DNA of 64,000 nucleotides from Bacteroidia bacterium (GCA_023151315.1 JAKLJE010000021.1:10528-74527); one strand, 5' to 3'; positions 29,318-39,403 are shown, counted from the stretch's first letter. Made by a program: numbers and translations. Notes: generated from the sequence alone by a model not told the origin.

Positions 29318-32300
29318 TTATCGAATCAGGTTAATATGCCCGATGAACTTGTGAGGGTTACCGGTAATGTCCTTGAAGCGGACTTGCCAAACATAAGTAT
29401 CGATCTGACAAAGCGGTCCGTTGTTACGTGTTCCATTCCAACCTTTATTCATGTCGGTGGATGTGAAGATCATATTGCCCCAACGATCGAATACATACAT
29501 CTCGAAAGTGGTGTTGTCGATTCCTTCGCCGAACACGAGGAATTCATCGTTGCGACCATCGCCGTTCGGAGTGAATGCGTTCGGTGCATAAAATGAATAA
29601 TCAGGTTCGATGTAAACGTATTCGGAATCCCATGCTGAACATCCATACTGGTTTGTAACGTACTGTACAATCCAATACACTCCGGTATCACCGTATTCGT
29701 AATCGAATGTTGTCACCAGGTTCGAAATGTGTGTATCAGCAGGGTCGCCCATCCAGTAATGCGTTGTATCGCAATCAATACAGTTAGGAGTGATTGTGAT
29801 AATCGGGTTCAGAATATTGGTTTCCTGCGGACTTGCTGTGAAACCTGCAACCGGAATCGGATATACTGAAATCATGTTAGCATAAGTAATTGTATTCTGA
29901 CATCCGTAGATATCGGTTACCGCATACGTCACCGTATAATCACCAACTACAGTGTAACAGTGCTGAGGATCCAATGCTGAGCTCGAGTTGCTGTCACCGA
30001 AGTTATAAGTCCATGTAGCTGCCGCAGGAGTTGAACTTCCTGTGAAGTCGACACAAACCGGATTACATCCGCTTGTAACAGATGGTGTAACACTTAACGT
30101 TGGCAATGGAAGTACTGTAATAACAACACTTGCAGTTGCTACAGGAGATCCGCACTGATCAGACACCGTTACTACGTATGTAGTGGTAGTTACAGGTGAA
30201 GCTGATGTTGTTGCTGAGTTAGGGTTTGTCAAACCTGCAGCCGGAGACCAGCTGTAAGCATAAGGGCCACCGTCACCACCCGAACCAACAGCAGAAACAG
30301 GAGCAGTTCCGCCCGGGCAAATTGAATCGTTAACCGAAGCAGTAACGAGAAGCGGAGGATAAACAGTCACTACAACCGAATCGGAACTTTCACAACCGTT
30401 TACGTCCTGCGACACCACAGTATATGTTGTGGTTACCACAGGTGTTGCTGAAGTAGTAGCGGTGTTCGGCGAACTCAATGAACCAGCCGGAGACCACTGA
30501 TAGTTACTTCCACCGGATGCAGTAAGAGTTGCAGAGTTACCGCAGATGAATTGATCGGCACCAGCACTTATTGTTGGCAACTGCCAGATGTTTACGGTAA
30601 CAGTGTCCGTATTCACACAGTTGTATTGGTCTGTAACTGTCACAACGTAATCTGTAGTAACAGTAGGATTTACAGAAATCATTGCCTGCAGGTTGTTGCC
30701 AATGATGGCGTTACCGGCCCAAGCATACGTTCCTCCTCCTGTTGCATTAAGATCCGTGCTGTCGCCTTTGCAGATGGAAATATCCGGACCGGCATTCGCA
30801 GGTGGGAGATTTCGAACTGCAACAGTAACCGTATCATATCCGTAACAACCGAACTGGTTCGTTGCGTAGAGATAGAAATCGGTTGTTACCGAAGGTGCCA
30901 CTGTTGGTGTTGCGGTGTTACCATTGGTAATTGTTGTAGAGTTACTTGCCGTCCACGTATAATTGACAGCTCCTGAACCGGCAAGCTGCGTAGGCGTATT
31001 CGGACAAATACTGTCATCAATACCTGCACTTACAATAATGTTACTGCTGATATCAACAAACACTGTTGCGGTATCAGCGCATGTACCGGATGAAGTTCCG
31101 ATTACAGTGTAAGTTGCAGGGCCGACAGGCAGGAACTCCACCTGATCTCCGTTAGGAGAAAGGATGTTGTAACCACCATTTGGCGGGCTCCATGTGTAAT
31201 TGGAAGCTCCTACAACTGTAAGTGTATCAGTTGATGAAGGACAAATGGTTAAGCTGTCATCAGACAACACGAGTACAGGAAGCTGGTTTACGGTAACCGT
31301 GAAGTTGTCGGTAGCCGTACAACCCTGAGGAGTAGTTGCAGTTACATTGTAAACAGTAGTTACAGCCGGAGACACATTAACTGAATCCTGAGAAGGAGTC
31401 AACGGGTTCACCGCAGGCAACCATGTATAGGTGTTGGCGTTTGTGCCGGCATCAATATCCACATCCTCTCCAGCACAGATTGTTGCTGATGGCGGAGAGA
31501 ATGTAATAATCGGAAGAGGGTTTACAACAACGGTGATTGAGTCAACGCCCGGACATGCACCAGCTGAAGAAACAGTATATGTTGTAGTAACAGTTGGAGA
31601 AACCGTGATGTTCTGTGTGCTGGCCGTATAAGATGCAGGACCTGTCCATGTATAACTGTTCGGCGAACCGGAACCGTTAAGAGTGATACTTTGTCCAATA
31701 CAAATGGAAGCACTGCCCGGTGTGATTGTAAGATTCGGCACCGGAGTAATACCAACTGAAATTACGTTGGAATACAATGGAGTTGCCGGGTTACATGGAT
31801 TCGAAACCGAAGCACGGAAATACAATGCCGTTGTTACAGGACAATACGTGTACGGATTCGTTGTTGCTCCCGGAATATTCGCCCATCCGGTAACACCGTT
31901 AGGAGAAGATTGCCATTGAATGGTTCCGACAGTGAATGATGACAGGGTCATTGTAACACAACTTCCCTGACAGACGACAGGAGGAGTCAGCGAAGCCGTT
32001 CCGATTGTTGGTGAGGCGTTAACTGTTACAGGAACCGTTACAGGTGCAACCGGATAGCAAGTAAGATATCCGCCTGCCACTGTAATTGTGTAAGTTGTTG
32101 AGGTTGCAGGTGCAACGTTGAAAATACCTGTTGTATTGGAAATATTACCAGGGTTCAAAGTAAATGTAGGTGTACCTGATCCGCAACCGCCGCTTCCTGA
32201 AATTGTAGCGGTAATTGTTACGTTCTGGTTAGGGCAAATTACTGCCGGGTTAGGATTCGGAGTGGCACTCAGAATGAATACAGGCGGAACTCCAGGCGTG

Positions 32301-32749
32301 GTGAATGTATAAGTTGCTGACCATGGTCCGGCACTTCCTGAACCGCATACACGTTCCCGCGCACGAAGCACATATTGCGTTCCCGGACACAAAGCAGAAA
32401 ACGGAACTGTCACCGGTAAATACGGTTCGAGAACACAGTTATCCGCCATCGGGTTCGGAATATTCAGTGCGCTTCTCCAGAACGGATATGTGTTCCATGT
32501 TGTAGCGTTACAAGCAGGAATTGTTGCAGTGAAGTTAGCCGCAGAAAAACATGCGACCTGAACCTCCATGTAGTAAGGACCGCAACCACAGGTCGCCGGA
32601 TCCGAACTTCCATTTACAATAATGCTGCTCCCGGTATTGTTGTACGTTACGCCTACCAGCGCAACTCCGTGACATGCTTTTGCCTGATTGGTAAATCCAA
32701 GCAATGCAGCCACAACAAGTACAACTCCAAAAAGTAGTTTTTTGGTCAT
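29318..32749 (-). CDS. Giant Ig/PKD-repeat adhesin with gliding-motility C-terminal domain
   Basis: A 1143-residue secreted protein. After a signal peptide there is an N-terminal domain with FN3 character, then about ten Ig-like repeats each ending in a variant of 'vtttYtVtvtd..GC', with 'DxxiCpg' openings. A PKD domain follows ('WTYNFGDSNSSSALDPQHCY'). The final ~85 residues are the CHU_C / gliding-motility-associated domain ('YAPNAFTPNGDGRNDEFLVF', 'MYVFDRWGNMIF', 'YVWQVRFKD'), a type B T9SS sorting signal. Likely a surface adhesin. Confidence 0.92.
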   Translation of the reverse strand: MTKKLLFGVVLVVAALLGFTNQAKACHGVALVGVTYNNTGSSIIVNGSSDPATCGCGPYYMEVQVACFSAANFTATIPACNATTWNTYPFWRSALNIPNPMADNCVLEPYLPVTVPFSALCPGTQYVLRARERVCGSGSAGPWSATYTFTTPGVPPVFILSATPNPNPAVICPNQNVTITATISGSGGCGSGTPTFTLNPGNISNTTGIFNVAPATSTTYTITVAGGYLTCYPVAPVTVPVTVNASPTIGTASLTPPVVCQGSCVTMTLSSFTVGTIQWQSSPNGVTGWANIPGATTNPYTYCPVTTALYFRASVSNPCNPATPLYSNVISVGITPVPNLTITPGSASICIGQSITLNGSGSPNSYTWTGPASYTASTQNITVSPTVTTTYTVSSAGACPGVDSITVVVNPLPIITFSPPSATICAGEDVDIDAGTNANTYTWLPAVNPLTPSQDSVNVSPAVTTVYNVTATTPQGCTATDNFTVTVNQLPVLVLSDDSLTICPSSTDTLTVVGASNYTWSPPNGGYNILSPNGDQVEFLPVGPATYTVIGTSSGTCADTATVFVDISSNIIVSAGIDDSICPNTPTQLAGSGAVNYTWTASNSTTITNGNTATPTVAPSVTTDFYLYATNQFGCYGYDTVTVAVRNLPPANAGPDISICKGDSTDLNATGGGTYAWAGNAIIGNNLQAMISVNPTVTTDYVVTVTDQYNCVNTDTVTVNIWQLPTISAGADQFICGNSATLTASGGSNYQWSPAGSLSSPNTATTSATPVVTTTYTVVSQDVNGCESSDSVVVTVYPPLLVTASVNDSICPGGTAPVSAVGSGGDGGPYAYSWSPAAGLTNPNSATTSASPVTTTTYVVTVSDQCGSPVATASVVITVLPLPTLSVTPSVTSGCNPVCVDFTGSSTPAAATWTYNFGDSNSSSALDPQHCYTVVGDYTVTYAVTDIYGCQNTITYANMISVYPIPVAGFTASPQETNILNPIITITPNCIDCDTTHYWMGDPADTHISNLVTTFDYEYGDTGVYWIVQYVTNQYGCSAWDSEYVYIEPDYSFYAPNAFTPNGDGRNDEFLVFGEGIDNTTFEMYVFDRWGNMIFTSTDMNKGWNGTRNNGPLCQIDTYVWQVRFKDITGNPHKFIGHINLIR

Positions 32750-33144
32750 GTGTGAACTCCGATAAAATAATTAATAACTAAGTGTTTGCCTTCAGTAAAT
32801 GTACGCATAATTTAAGCGTAAGTTGCATTTTCTGCAGGAATTAATTAACAACAAATTAAGCCTTTCGGAAGATGGATTCAGAGGTGAAATCGACAAGCGG
32901 AAGGAAAAAGACGACAAAGGAATTCAGGTCAAAATATGCAAATATTGCAGATTCTGACGACCCTATAAACACTGTTTATTTGTCGACTAAACTCAGTATT
33001 GTTTCGACTAAATTAATCGCACTCGCCATTTTAACATTTAGCGGAAACATTTTCAGGAATCAGCGCTCGAGCTCTGCCGTTCCGAATCTTCATTAACAGG
33101 CCGGTAGATTATGTCCAACAACCACGAGGTTATAAACAATCTGT
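32750..33144. other. Intergenic region upstream of the adhesin gene
   Basis: It holds the leader and promoter of the adhesin gene (read leftward) and the 3' flank of the DUF4173-like gene. A 74-codon plus-strand frame at 32872-33096 has no protein-like features and is not called. No clear promoter match was found by eye. Confidence 0.45.
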
Positions 33145-35037
33145 TTACTCAATAATCAAATCGGGACGTGCTTTTTTAAGAGCATCTAACCTCGAATCAT
33201 TAGGATTCGGCACCTGAACAGTTTTCAGATTCGGCATTTTCAGCAAAGGTGAAAAGTCGTGGATTTCATTGCCGCGAATGTTCAGCCATTGCAGCTTCTG
33301 ACACTTCTCTATTCCATTCAGAGAATCCAGAAGATTATAGGATAAATCGGCTTCCTGCAGATTCGGGTAACGACCAAGTTCTCCAACCTGAGTGAGATTA
33401 CTGTGACCGAATTCTATTCGTTCTATGTTGGCAAATCCCTGATAGTAATAGATGGAATTGGTTTCACAATATTCAAGGAAGAGCACTTTATCCTTACCGA
33501 ATTGCTTCATGGCTTTGAGCTCATCTGCTACGCGATCGCTGTGGTATACAGAAGATCTCCAATCGGTATTTCGTGTTGAACCAAGGTGATCGTAAATACG
33601 ACGATACAAACGAACGGAGTATTCCGTCTTTCGCCCCCAGTTTCTGCTCATCATAAGATCAACCATATGCACCACATCGTCGCTTGTATCATAGTCTTCG
33701 TTGAGTTCCTTTTGAGAGAATTTCTCAGGATGAAGATTCAGATCCACCAGATAAGGCAAAGACTGATATGACATTGAAGAGAGGTAAGCGCGATTCACAT
33801 AATCTGATTTGTACAATGAATACCAAGTAATAAATCGCGACCAGCTCACTAATGAAGAGAACACGAATACAGAGAAAAACAGCCATGTATTGATGCGGAA
33901 CAACCATGTATTTGTACGCTTCTGCATAACCTTAACGACTGTTGTAAGAACACCGATTGCGGTAAGCAACAAATAAAAATACACTCCGATACGCTTGTAT
34001 GTCATACCGAACATCTCGGTATACAAATTATTGCGTGCCGCAGTGAAAAACAGCATCGCTACATTCTGTAACAACCACACAACGGCAAGTATAGTCAGCA
34101 ACTTATATCCCTTGTTGAAATTCAAACGTCCGCGGAAGAAGTACAACACAAGCAACATCGCCAGCAATACATTTATCACAAGCAATCCAACACCTTGGTG
34201 AACGTAACTGGTGTACGTGATTCCTTCCGGCAGCGATTGTTCTCCCAACATAAACAGCAAATCACCGCCATTCACGAATAACACCATTATGTTGAGCAAT
34301 ACCAGAAGCAATGTCGCGAGATAGCGTTCTGTTTCTTCCTGCATCAGTGAATCGAACCAACCCGGTGCTGCGCCGTCCTGTTCTTTCGGTTTCAAAGTTC
34401 TGTCATACTGTTCGCTTCCTTCCCCTATTCCACCGATCTTTCTCACATAAAGAATACCGTAAACTACCACAGCACCGATTGTCGTGAACACACACCATTT
34501 CCATGAAATCCAATCGAGATTAATGTGCTTCGTGAGCTCTTTGAAGAGTACGTTAGAACCGCGATATAAAGCGAAGAATACAATTACAATCAGTATTGCA
34601 ACGATCGTAGCCCACATGCGTCCGGCATTACGTTTTTCCTTCGGAGGTGCGTCAACCGCCTGCTTTGAAGAACGACGTTCGAAGAAATCAATAATCATGA
34701 ATACATATGCACCTCCCGCCGTGCATGCGGATAGAAAAAACGATACGATTAATGAAGAACCCGGGAGAACACTCTGCGCGGAAAAAAGCATCAATGCGGA
34801 AATATTTGCCGCAATAGATAAAGCAGAACTGTTCAGATACACTGCGAATCCTGATGCCAATGCCAGGATAGCAGACACCATCCAATGCCGCGTTTTAATT
34901 GCTGCAGGACGCATTGCGCCAAGTGCAACAACAATGAAAATTGTGAAGATGAAAAAATTCAGACCGGCACTTTGCTCATAGAACAGAAAGCTGTATGCAG
35001 CAATACCGAGGATGTAGATCCAATCGTTTCGTTTCAT
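33145..35037 (-). CDS. DUF4173-like polytopic membrane protein with C-terminal LRR domain
   Basis: A 630-residue protein with about a dozen hydrophobic spans over residues 8-430, including 'LFFTAARNNLYTEMFGMTYK', a pattern seen in DUF4153/DUF4173 proteins. The last ~110 residues are leucine-rich repeats ('NIERIEFGHSNLTQVGELGR', 'NLQEADLSYNLLDSLNGIEK', 'LQWLNIRGNEIHDFSPLLK'). The function is unknown. Its start lies before a small membrane-protein gene on the same strand. Confidence 0.75.
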   Translation of the reverse strand: MKRNDWIYILGIAAYSFLFYEQSAGLNFFIFTIFIVVALGAMRPAAIKTRHWMVSAILALASGFAVYLNSSALSIAANISALMLFSAQSVLPGSSLIVSFFLSACTAGGAYVFMIIDFFERRSSKQAVDAPPKEKRNAGRMWATIVAILIVIVFFALYRGSNVLFKELTKHINLDWISWKWCVFTTIGAVVVYGILYVRKIGGIGEGSEQYDRTLKPKEQDGAAPGWFDSLMQEETERYLATLLLVLLNIMVLFVNGGDLLFMLGEQSLPEGITYTSYVHQGVGLLVINVLLAMLLVLYFFRGRLNFNKGYKLLTILAVVWLLQNVAMLFFTAARNNLYTEMFGMTYKRIGVYFYLLLTAIGVLTTVVKVMQKRTNTWLFRINTWLFFSVFVFSSLVSWSRFITWYSLYKSDYVNRAYLSSMSYQSLPYLVDLNLHPEKFSQKELNEDYDTSDDVVHMVDLMMSRNWGRKTEYSVRLYRRIYDHLGSTRNTDWRSSVYHSDRVADELKAMKQFGKDKVLFLEYCETNSIYYYQGFANIERIEFGHSNLTQVGELGRYPNLQEADLSYNLLDSLNGIEKCQKLQWLNIRGNEIHDFSPLLKMPNLKTVQVPNPNDSRLDALKKARPDLIIE

Positions 35038-35119
35038 AGGGTTGTAATACGTCCGAAAGGTAATGCAGGTTCGCAGAACAGTTGAAGAGTACTGCGGTTA
35101 TTGTAATCTTTTAACAGGA

Positions 35120-35581
35120 TCAACCGCAGAAAGCGGTGCCGATCAAACCGGCAATGGCCACAATAAAATAACCCGTCAGCGAAGCAGCTCCGGCGTAATC
35201 CTTGGCAATACGTTGTCCCAACAACAGGCAAACAATTGTAAAAGCAGAAAAACTGCAACCGAGTATCATCCAGGTTGTTTGGCCGTTGACAAGTACCATG
35301 ATCATTCCTGCGAGACACAACAATCCGCTGAGTAATTCAAACAACGTAAGTACAGGCAATAAAAAACCAACTGCACCGCGCAGTGGTGTCTGACCGAACT
35401 GTGAATTGAAATAATCGCGATTCCCTTTATAGTCTGCAATTTTGTTGCTGGCAGACTGAAGAAACGTTACCGCAAGAAAAGCGCTGCAGAGAAAAGCAAC
35501 AATCGCCATCACAAAAAAAGTGCGCAATAATTCAACGGCATTGGATGCAAATGCGTCAACTGCAGGCATATCTCCTTCCAT
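35120..35581 (-). CDS. Small four-helix membrane protein, unknown
   Basis: A 153-residue protein with four predicted membrane spans (near residues 20-40, 68-90, 93-115 and 130-150). No family is recognised. It is on the same strand as, and 82 bases upstream of, the DUF4173-like gene and may share its transcript. Confidence 0.6.
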   Translation of the reverse strand: MEGDMPAVDAFASNAVELLRTFFVMAIVAFLCSAFLAVTFLQSASNKIADYKGNRDYFNSQFGQTPLRGAVGFLLPVLTLFELLSGLLCLAGMIMVLVNGQTTWMILGCSFSAFTIVCLLLGQRIAKDYAGAASLTGYFIVAIAGLIGTAFCG

Positions 35582-35619
35582 TGCGTTAAGTTACGAATTT
35601 GCAGTGACGACGTACGGAA

Positions 35620-36141
35620 TCAGAATTTCCCGAATCCTTCCGCCTGCATCTGCATCGCTTTCAGAATAGGTTCGCTATGCACAACACCTTCGGCTGTCAT
35701 GTGATCGTTGATCAGAGAAATGGGTTGTAAAACAGGATACACATGGAGTCCGAGATAATGAAAAGCTCCGGCCAGATGATCCATTCCGCGCAGATTTCCT
35801 GCACGTCCAGAACCGATTCCGGTTAAAGCAAGTTTCTTCCCGCGGATATCACGTGGAGGAACCGCATCAAAAACCATTTTCAGAATTCCCGGAAAAGTGC
35901 CTTGATATTCTGGAACCACAAGGTGATATTTATCCGCAGCCCGAAAATATTTGGCGATCAATTCCTGAACCGCGGGCGTCTGACGATCAGACATCCACAC
36001 TGAAGAAAAGTCTGCAGGCAAATTCTGCAAATCGAGCAATTGAGCCTCTATACCCTGAGCCTGATAAAGTTGCAGAAACATCTGCGCAAAAACCTGGGTT
36101 TTATTGCCGGGGCGATTGGTGCCCGAAACGATTGTAATCAT
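35620..36141 (-). CDS. NAD(P)H-dependent FMN reductase family protein
   Basis: A 173-residue flavodoxin-fold protein. The start giving 'MITIVSGTNRPGNKTQ' is preferred because the FMN phosphate-binding loop 'SGTNRPGNKT' must follow the first strand; a longer in-frame start exists 45 bases upstream. 'VVPEYQGTFPGILKMVFD' is the second hallmark (the isoalloxazine-contact segment 'PEYxGxxPxxLKxxxD'). Expected to reduce FMN or quinone-like substrates in the cytoplasm. Confidence 0.85.
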   Translation of the reverse strand: MITIVSGTNRPGNKTQVFAQMFLQLYQAQGIEAQLLDLQNLPADFSSVWMSDRQTPAVQELIAKYFRAADKYHLVVPEYQGTFPGILKMVFDAVPPRDIRGKKLALTGIGSGRAGNLRGMDHLAGAFHYLGLHVYPVLQPISLINDHMTAEGVVHSEPILKAMQMQAEGFGKF

Positions 36142-36300
36142 TGTTAACGAATCAATGTTTTTGTTCAAAAGTCGGCCTGACTCCAACCTTCATTTTCTGT
36201 ACCTTCGGACGAAATTCCGGATCAGGCAACCGATGAGCAAAGAACGCAAATTTGGTTGTTATGACCGCATTTTGCATTTCGGTTATACAGAATTGATTAC

Positions 36301-36984
36301 ATGAACATTACGTATTACGGTCATTCCTGCTTCGGCGTTGAAATTGAAGGCAAACATTTACTGTTCGACCCGTTCATCAGTCAGAATCCTTTGGCTGCAG
36401 GAATCAATGCCGATGAAGTGAAGGCTGATTTTATTCTGGTGTCGCATGGACATTTTGATCACATTGCTGACGCAGTGAGTATTGCAAAACGTACGGGAGC
36501 GACAGTAATCAGTACGTGGGAAATTCACGAGTGGCTGCAGAAGCAAGGCGTTACCAATTCTCGCCCGATGAATATTGGCGGCAAGTGGATGACGTCATTC
36601 GGCAAAGTGAAATGTGTGAATGCGGTTCACTCCAGCAGCTTGCCTGATGGCAGCTACGGTGGAAATCCAATGGGCTTTATCATTGAAAGTCCTGCAGGAA
36701 GTTTCTATTACGCGGGAGATACTGCATTGACAATGGATATGAAGCTTATCGGTGAATACAGAAAGATTGACTTCGCGTTTTTACCGATCGGCGACAATTT
36801 CACAATGGGAATTGACAATGCGATAATCGCGTGCGACTTCATCGGTTGCGCAAACATTATCGGAATGCATTACAATACATTCGGGTACATCGTGATTGAT
36901 GAGAACGAAGCCCGCAACAGTTTCAGCAGAGCAGGCAAAAAACTGACGCTGATGAAAGTGGGAGAAACCATTACAAAACCGTGA
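36301..36984 (+). CDS. UPF0173-type metal-dependent hydrolase (metallo-beta-lactamase fold)
   Basis: A 227-residue protein opening with 'MNITYYGHSCFGVEIEGK' and carrying the metal-binding motif 'HGHFDHIAD' near residues 50-58, with later ligands in 'YYAGDTAL' and 'IGMHYNTF'. This matches the UPF0173 family throughout and is the usual length. Substrate unknown. Its stop overlaps the earliest possible start of parA, so the three genes to parB look co-transcribed. Confidence 0.9.
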   Translation: MNITYYGHSCFGVEIEGKHLLFDPFISQNPLAAGINADEVKADFILVSHGHFDHIADAVSIAKRTGATVISTWEIHEWLQKQGVTNSRPMNIGGKWMTSFGKVKCVNAVHSSSLPDGSYGGNPMGFIIESPAGSFYYAGDTALTMDMKLIGEYRKIDFAFLPIGDNFTMGIDNAIIACDFIGCANIIGMHYNTFGYIVIDENEARNSFSRAGKKLTLMKVGETITKP

Positions 36985-36995
36985 TTAGTGCAGAT

Positions 36996-37811
36996 ATGGG
37001 AAAAATTATAGCAATAGCCAATCAGAAAGGCGGAGTAGGAAAAACAACAACTGCAATCAATCTAGCGGCAAGTTTTGCGGTGCTTGAGCATCGAACCTTG
37101 CTCGTGGATGCTGATCCGCAGGCCAACGCTACTTCAGGTGTAGGCTTTGATCCGAAAAATGTAAAAACGAGTGTGTATGAGTGTATCATCGACGGGAAAG
37201 ATCCGCGTGATATCATTCTCCAGACTTCCACACCGAATCTTGACATTCTTCCGGCGCATATCGATCTGGTTGGTGCAGAAATCGAAATGATCAACCTGCC
37301 GAACCGCGAGCGCATGATGAAAGGCGCATTGGAGAAAATCAAGAAAGATTATGATTTCATCATCATCGATTGTTCGCCATCACTCGGATTGGTAACCGTG
37401 AATGCATTAACCGCTGCGGATTCAGTTGTTGTTCCTGTTCAGTGTGAATATTTCGCACTCGAAGGACTCGGCAAATTGCTGAACACAATAAAAATCGTTC
37501 AGTCGCGTCTGAATCCTGAATTGGCAATTGAAGGAATACTTCTCACGATGTACGATATCCGTCTTCGTTTGAGCAATCAGGTTGTAGAAGAAGTGAAAAC
37601 GCATTTCCAGTCTATGGTGTTCGATACAATCATTCAACGCAACACCAAACTCGGAGAAGCACCAAGCTTCGGAGAAACCATTATCATGCATGATGCAACA
37701 AGCAAAGGCGCGATCAATTACCTCAATCTTGCCCGTGAAATTCTGCAGAAGAACAACATGACGCGATTGAGTGATGAGGAGAAGATTATAAATATTACGC
37801 AAGGAGACTAG
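36996..37811 (+). CDS. parA: ParA/Soj chromosome-partition ATPase
   Basis: A 271-residue protein started at ATG 36996 ('MGKIIAIANQKGGVGKTT'); a GTG five codons earlier is possible. The deviant Walker A 'KGGVGKTT', the switch region 'LLVDADPQANAT' and Walker B-like 'YDFIIIDCSPSLGL' define ParA. It moves ParB-bound origins on the nucleoid. parB follows after 61 bases; the pair indicates a chromosomal, usually origin-proximal, locus. Confidence 0.95.
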   Translation: MGKIIAIANQKGGVGKTTTAINLAASFAVLEHRTLLVDADPQANATSGVGFDPKNVKTSVYECIIDGKDPRDIILQTSTPNLDILPAHIDLVGAEIEMINLPNRERMMKGALEKIKKDYDFIIIDCSPSLGLVTVNALTAADSVVVPVQCEYFALEGLGKLLNTIKIVQSRLNPELAIEGILLTMYDIRLRLSNQVVEEVKTHFQSMVFDTIIQRNTKLGEAPSFGETIIMHDATSKGAINYLNLAREILQKNNMTRLSDEEKIINITQGD

Positions 37812-37813
37812 TC

Positions 37814-37858
37814 AGACTTTAGACGGTAGACTTTAGACGTTTGACATTAGACTTTAGA
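37814..37858 (+). repeat. Three short direct repeats between parA and parB
   Basis: AGACTTTAGA occurs at 37814-37823, 37828-37837 and 37849-37858, separated by 4 and 11 bases of related sequence. Such 'agactttagac' tracts are a familiar intergenic oddity in Bacteroidota genomes. Not a recognisable parS site (parS is a 16-base palindrome). Confidence 0.7.
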
Positions 37859-37872
37859 AAAAAAAGGAAAGC

Positions 37873-38772
37873 ATGAGCACGAAGAGAAATGCATTAGGAA
37901 AAGGATTGAGCGCGTTGCTTGAGAATGCGAACACGGATATCACATCCACGAATCGCATGCCGGGAGAAATGTCGGCAGTGGTTGGTGCTGTGAGCAACAT
38001 TCCTTTGAAGCAGATTGAGGCGAATCCATTTCAGCCGCGTACGCACTTCGAAGAAGAAGCGTTACAGGAACTTGCAGATTCATTGAAACAGCACGGGATC
38101 ATTCAACCTGTTGCGGTTCGCAAAATGGGTTACGACAAGTTCCAGCTCATTTCCGGCGAACGTCGTTTCCGTGCAGCACAACTGGCAGGTCTGGAGTTCA
38201 TTCCGGCTTACGTGCGCGTTGCGAATGATCAGGCCATGCTTGAGATGGCGTTGGTTGAAAACATCCAGCGTGAAAATCTTGATGCGATTGAAATTGCAAT
38301 CAGCTACAAGCGTCTGATTGAAGAATGTCATCTGACACAGGAGCAGCTTGCTGAAAAAGTGAGCAAGCAACGTGCAACAGTTACCAACTATCTCCGTTTG
38401 CTGAAACTGCCTGCTGAAGTTCAGAAAGGCATCCGCGATAAAATGATCACAATGGGTCATGCACGTGCATTGATCAACGTGGAGAAGCAGAGTGATATGA
38501 TTGATCTGTATCACCGCATTGTTGAGGAGAATCTTTCCGTACGTGAAGTGGAAGAACTCGCCCGCGACGTAAAGAAAATTGAACCGCGTATCAAGCATAA
38601 GAATCTTCAGGGCGATCTTGATGAAAAGTATGCTGATAAACTGAAGAGTCTTTCCAAGCAATATAAAACCAAGTTCTCTCTTAAGAGCAATGAAGACGGA
38701 GCCGGTAAGCTCATCATTCCTTTCATGACGGAAGAGGAACTTGAAAAGATTCTGGACGCACTGGATATTTAA
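37873..38772 (+). CDS. parB: ParB/Spo0J chromosome-partition protein
   Basis: A 299-residue DNA-binding CTPase-family protein. It opens 'KRNALGKGLSALLENAN', has the ParB motif region 'IEANPFQPRTHFEEEALQEL' and 'LISGERRFRAAQLAG' (the GERRxRA nucleotide/arginine patch) and a helix-turn-helix 'LTQEQLAEKVSKQRATVTNY'. The C-terminal dimerisation region is present. It pairs with parA. Confidence 0.95.
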   Translation: MSTKRNALGKGLSALLENANTDITSTNRMPGEMSAVVGAVSNIPLKQIEANPFQPRTHFEEEALQELADSLKQHGIIQPVAVRKMGYDKFQLISGERRFRAAQLAGLEFIPAYVRVANDQAMLEMALVENIQRENLDAIEIAISYKRLIEECHLTQEQLAEKVSKQRATVTNYLRLLKLPAEVQKGIRDKMITMGHARALINVEKQSDMIDLYHRIVEENLSVREVEELARDVKKIEPRIKHKNLQGDLDEKYADKLKSLSKQYKTKFSLKSNEDGAGKLIIPFMTEEELEKILDALDI

Positions 38773-38785
38773 TCAGTTTGCTGTG

Positions 38786-39394
38786 ATGCGATCCATCCAA
38801 CTTCTGCTGTTTCTCGTGCTGTTTCTCGGTACGGGCGTAAACAGTTCTGCGCAATTCAACTTACGTCCGACGAATCGTTATTCGGGGCAATTCACTCCTG
38901 CGTTCCGTTTTTCCGGACTTCCTGCTGATTCTGCAGCGAAACCATCGGTTCATTCTCCGAAAAAGGCTGCTATCATGAGTGCTGTTTGTCCGGGATTGGG
39001 CCAGATTTACAATCGTAAATACTGGAAGCTACCTATCATTTACGTAGCGATGGGCGGTTGCGTTTTCGGATTCGCGTACAATCAAAATGAATTTGCGTAC
39101 TACCGCGATGTGCTTCGTGTACGTTACGACGACGATACACTTACCCTGGATCCCTTGCCGCAATATTCAGACGCAGCAATTGTAGCTTACAAAAACGACT
39201 TTCAGCGTTATCGGGATTTATGCGTGATCGGGTTTACAGCGGTTTATCTGCTTCAGGTAATTGATGCTGCTGTAGACGCGCATCTGTACACATTCGATGT
39301 AGGTCCTGATTTATCGCTGCAATGGTCTCCGCAATTTTATCCGCGAGGAGCTCAATCGTATTGCGGAATAGGTTTGCGATTGACGTCGCGTTAG
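38786..39394 (+). CDS. DUF5683-type membrane protein
   Basis: A 202-residue protein started at ATG 38786, which gives a clean signal peptide ('LLLFLVLFLGTGVNSSA'). The core 'KKAAIMSAVCPGLGQIYNRK' followed by 'YWKLPIIYVAMGGCVFGFA' is the DUF5683 hallmark, and two membrane spans flank a loop with 'YYRDVLRVRYDDD'. This family commonly follows parAB in Bacteroidota. Function unknown. Confidence 0.85.
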   Translation: MRSIQLLLFLVLFLGTGVNSSAQFNLRPTNRYSGQFTPAFRFSGLPADSAAKPSVHSPKKAAIMSAVCPGLGQIYNRKYWKLPIIYVAMGGCVFGFAYNQNEFAYYRDVLRVRYDDDTLTLDPLPQYSDAAIVAYKNDFQRYRDLCVIGFTAVYLLQVIDAAVDAHLYTFDVGPDLSLQWSPQFYPRGAQSYCGIGLRLTSR

Positions 39395-39403
39395 ATTACG
39401 CGA

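Noticed and set aside
25740-32700. Repeated similar stretches that might suggest a CRISPR or tandem DNA repeat
   Set aside because: They are protein-level Ig/PKD/SBBP repeats in coding sequence without regular spacers.
32872-33096. 74-codon frame in the intergenic region before the adhesin gene
   Set aside because: Low-complexity basic sequence with no domain features and no neighbour in operon.
35034-35318. 94-codon minus-strand frame overlapping the small membrane-protein gene
   Set aside because: Same strand, different frame; the four-span frame at 35120-35581 is the more protein-like one.
36233-36304. 23-codon frame overlapping the UPF0173 start by ATGA
   Set aside because: Overlap looks like a leader peptide, but there is no regulatory codon run or paired hairpins; left uncalled.
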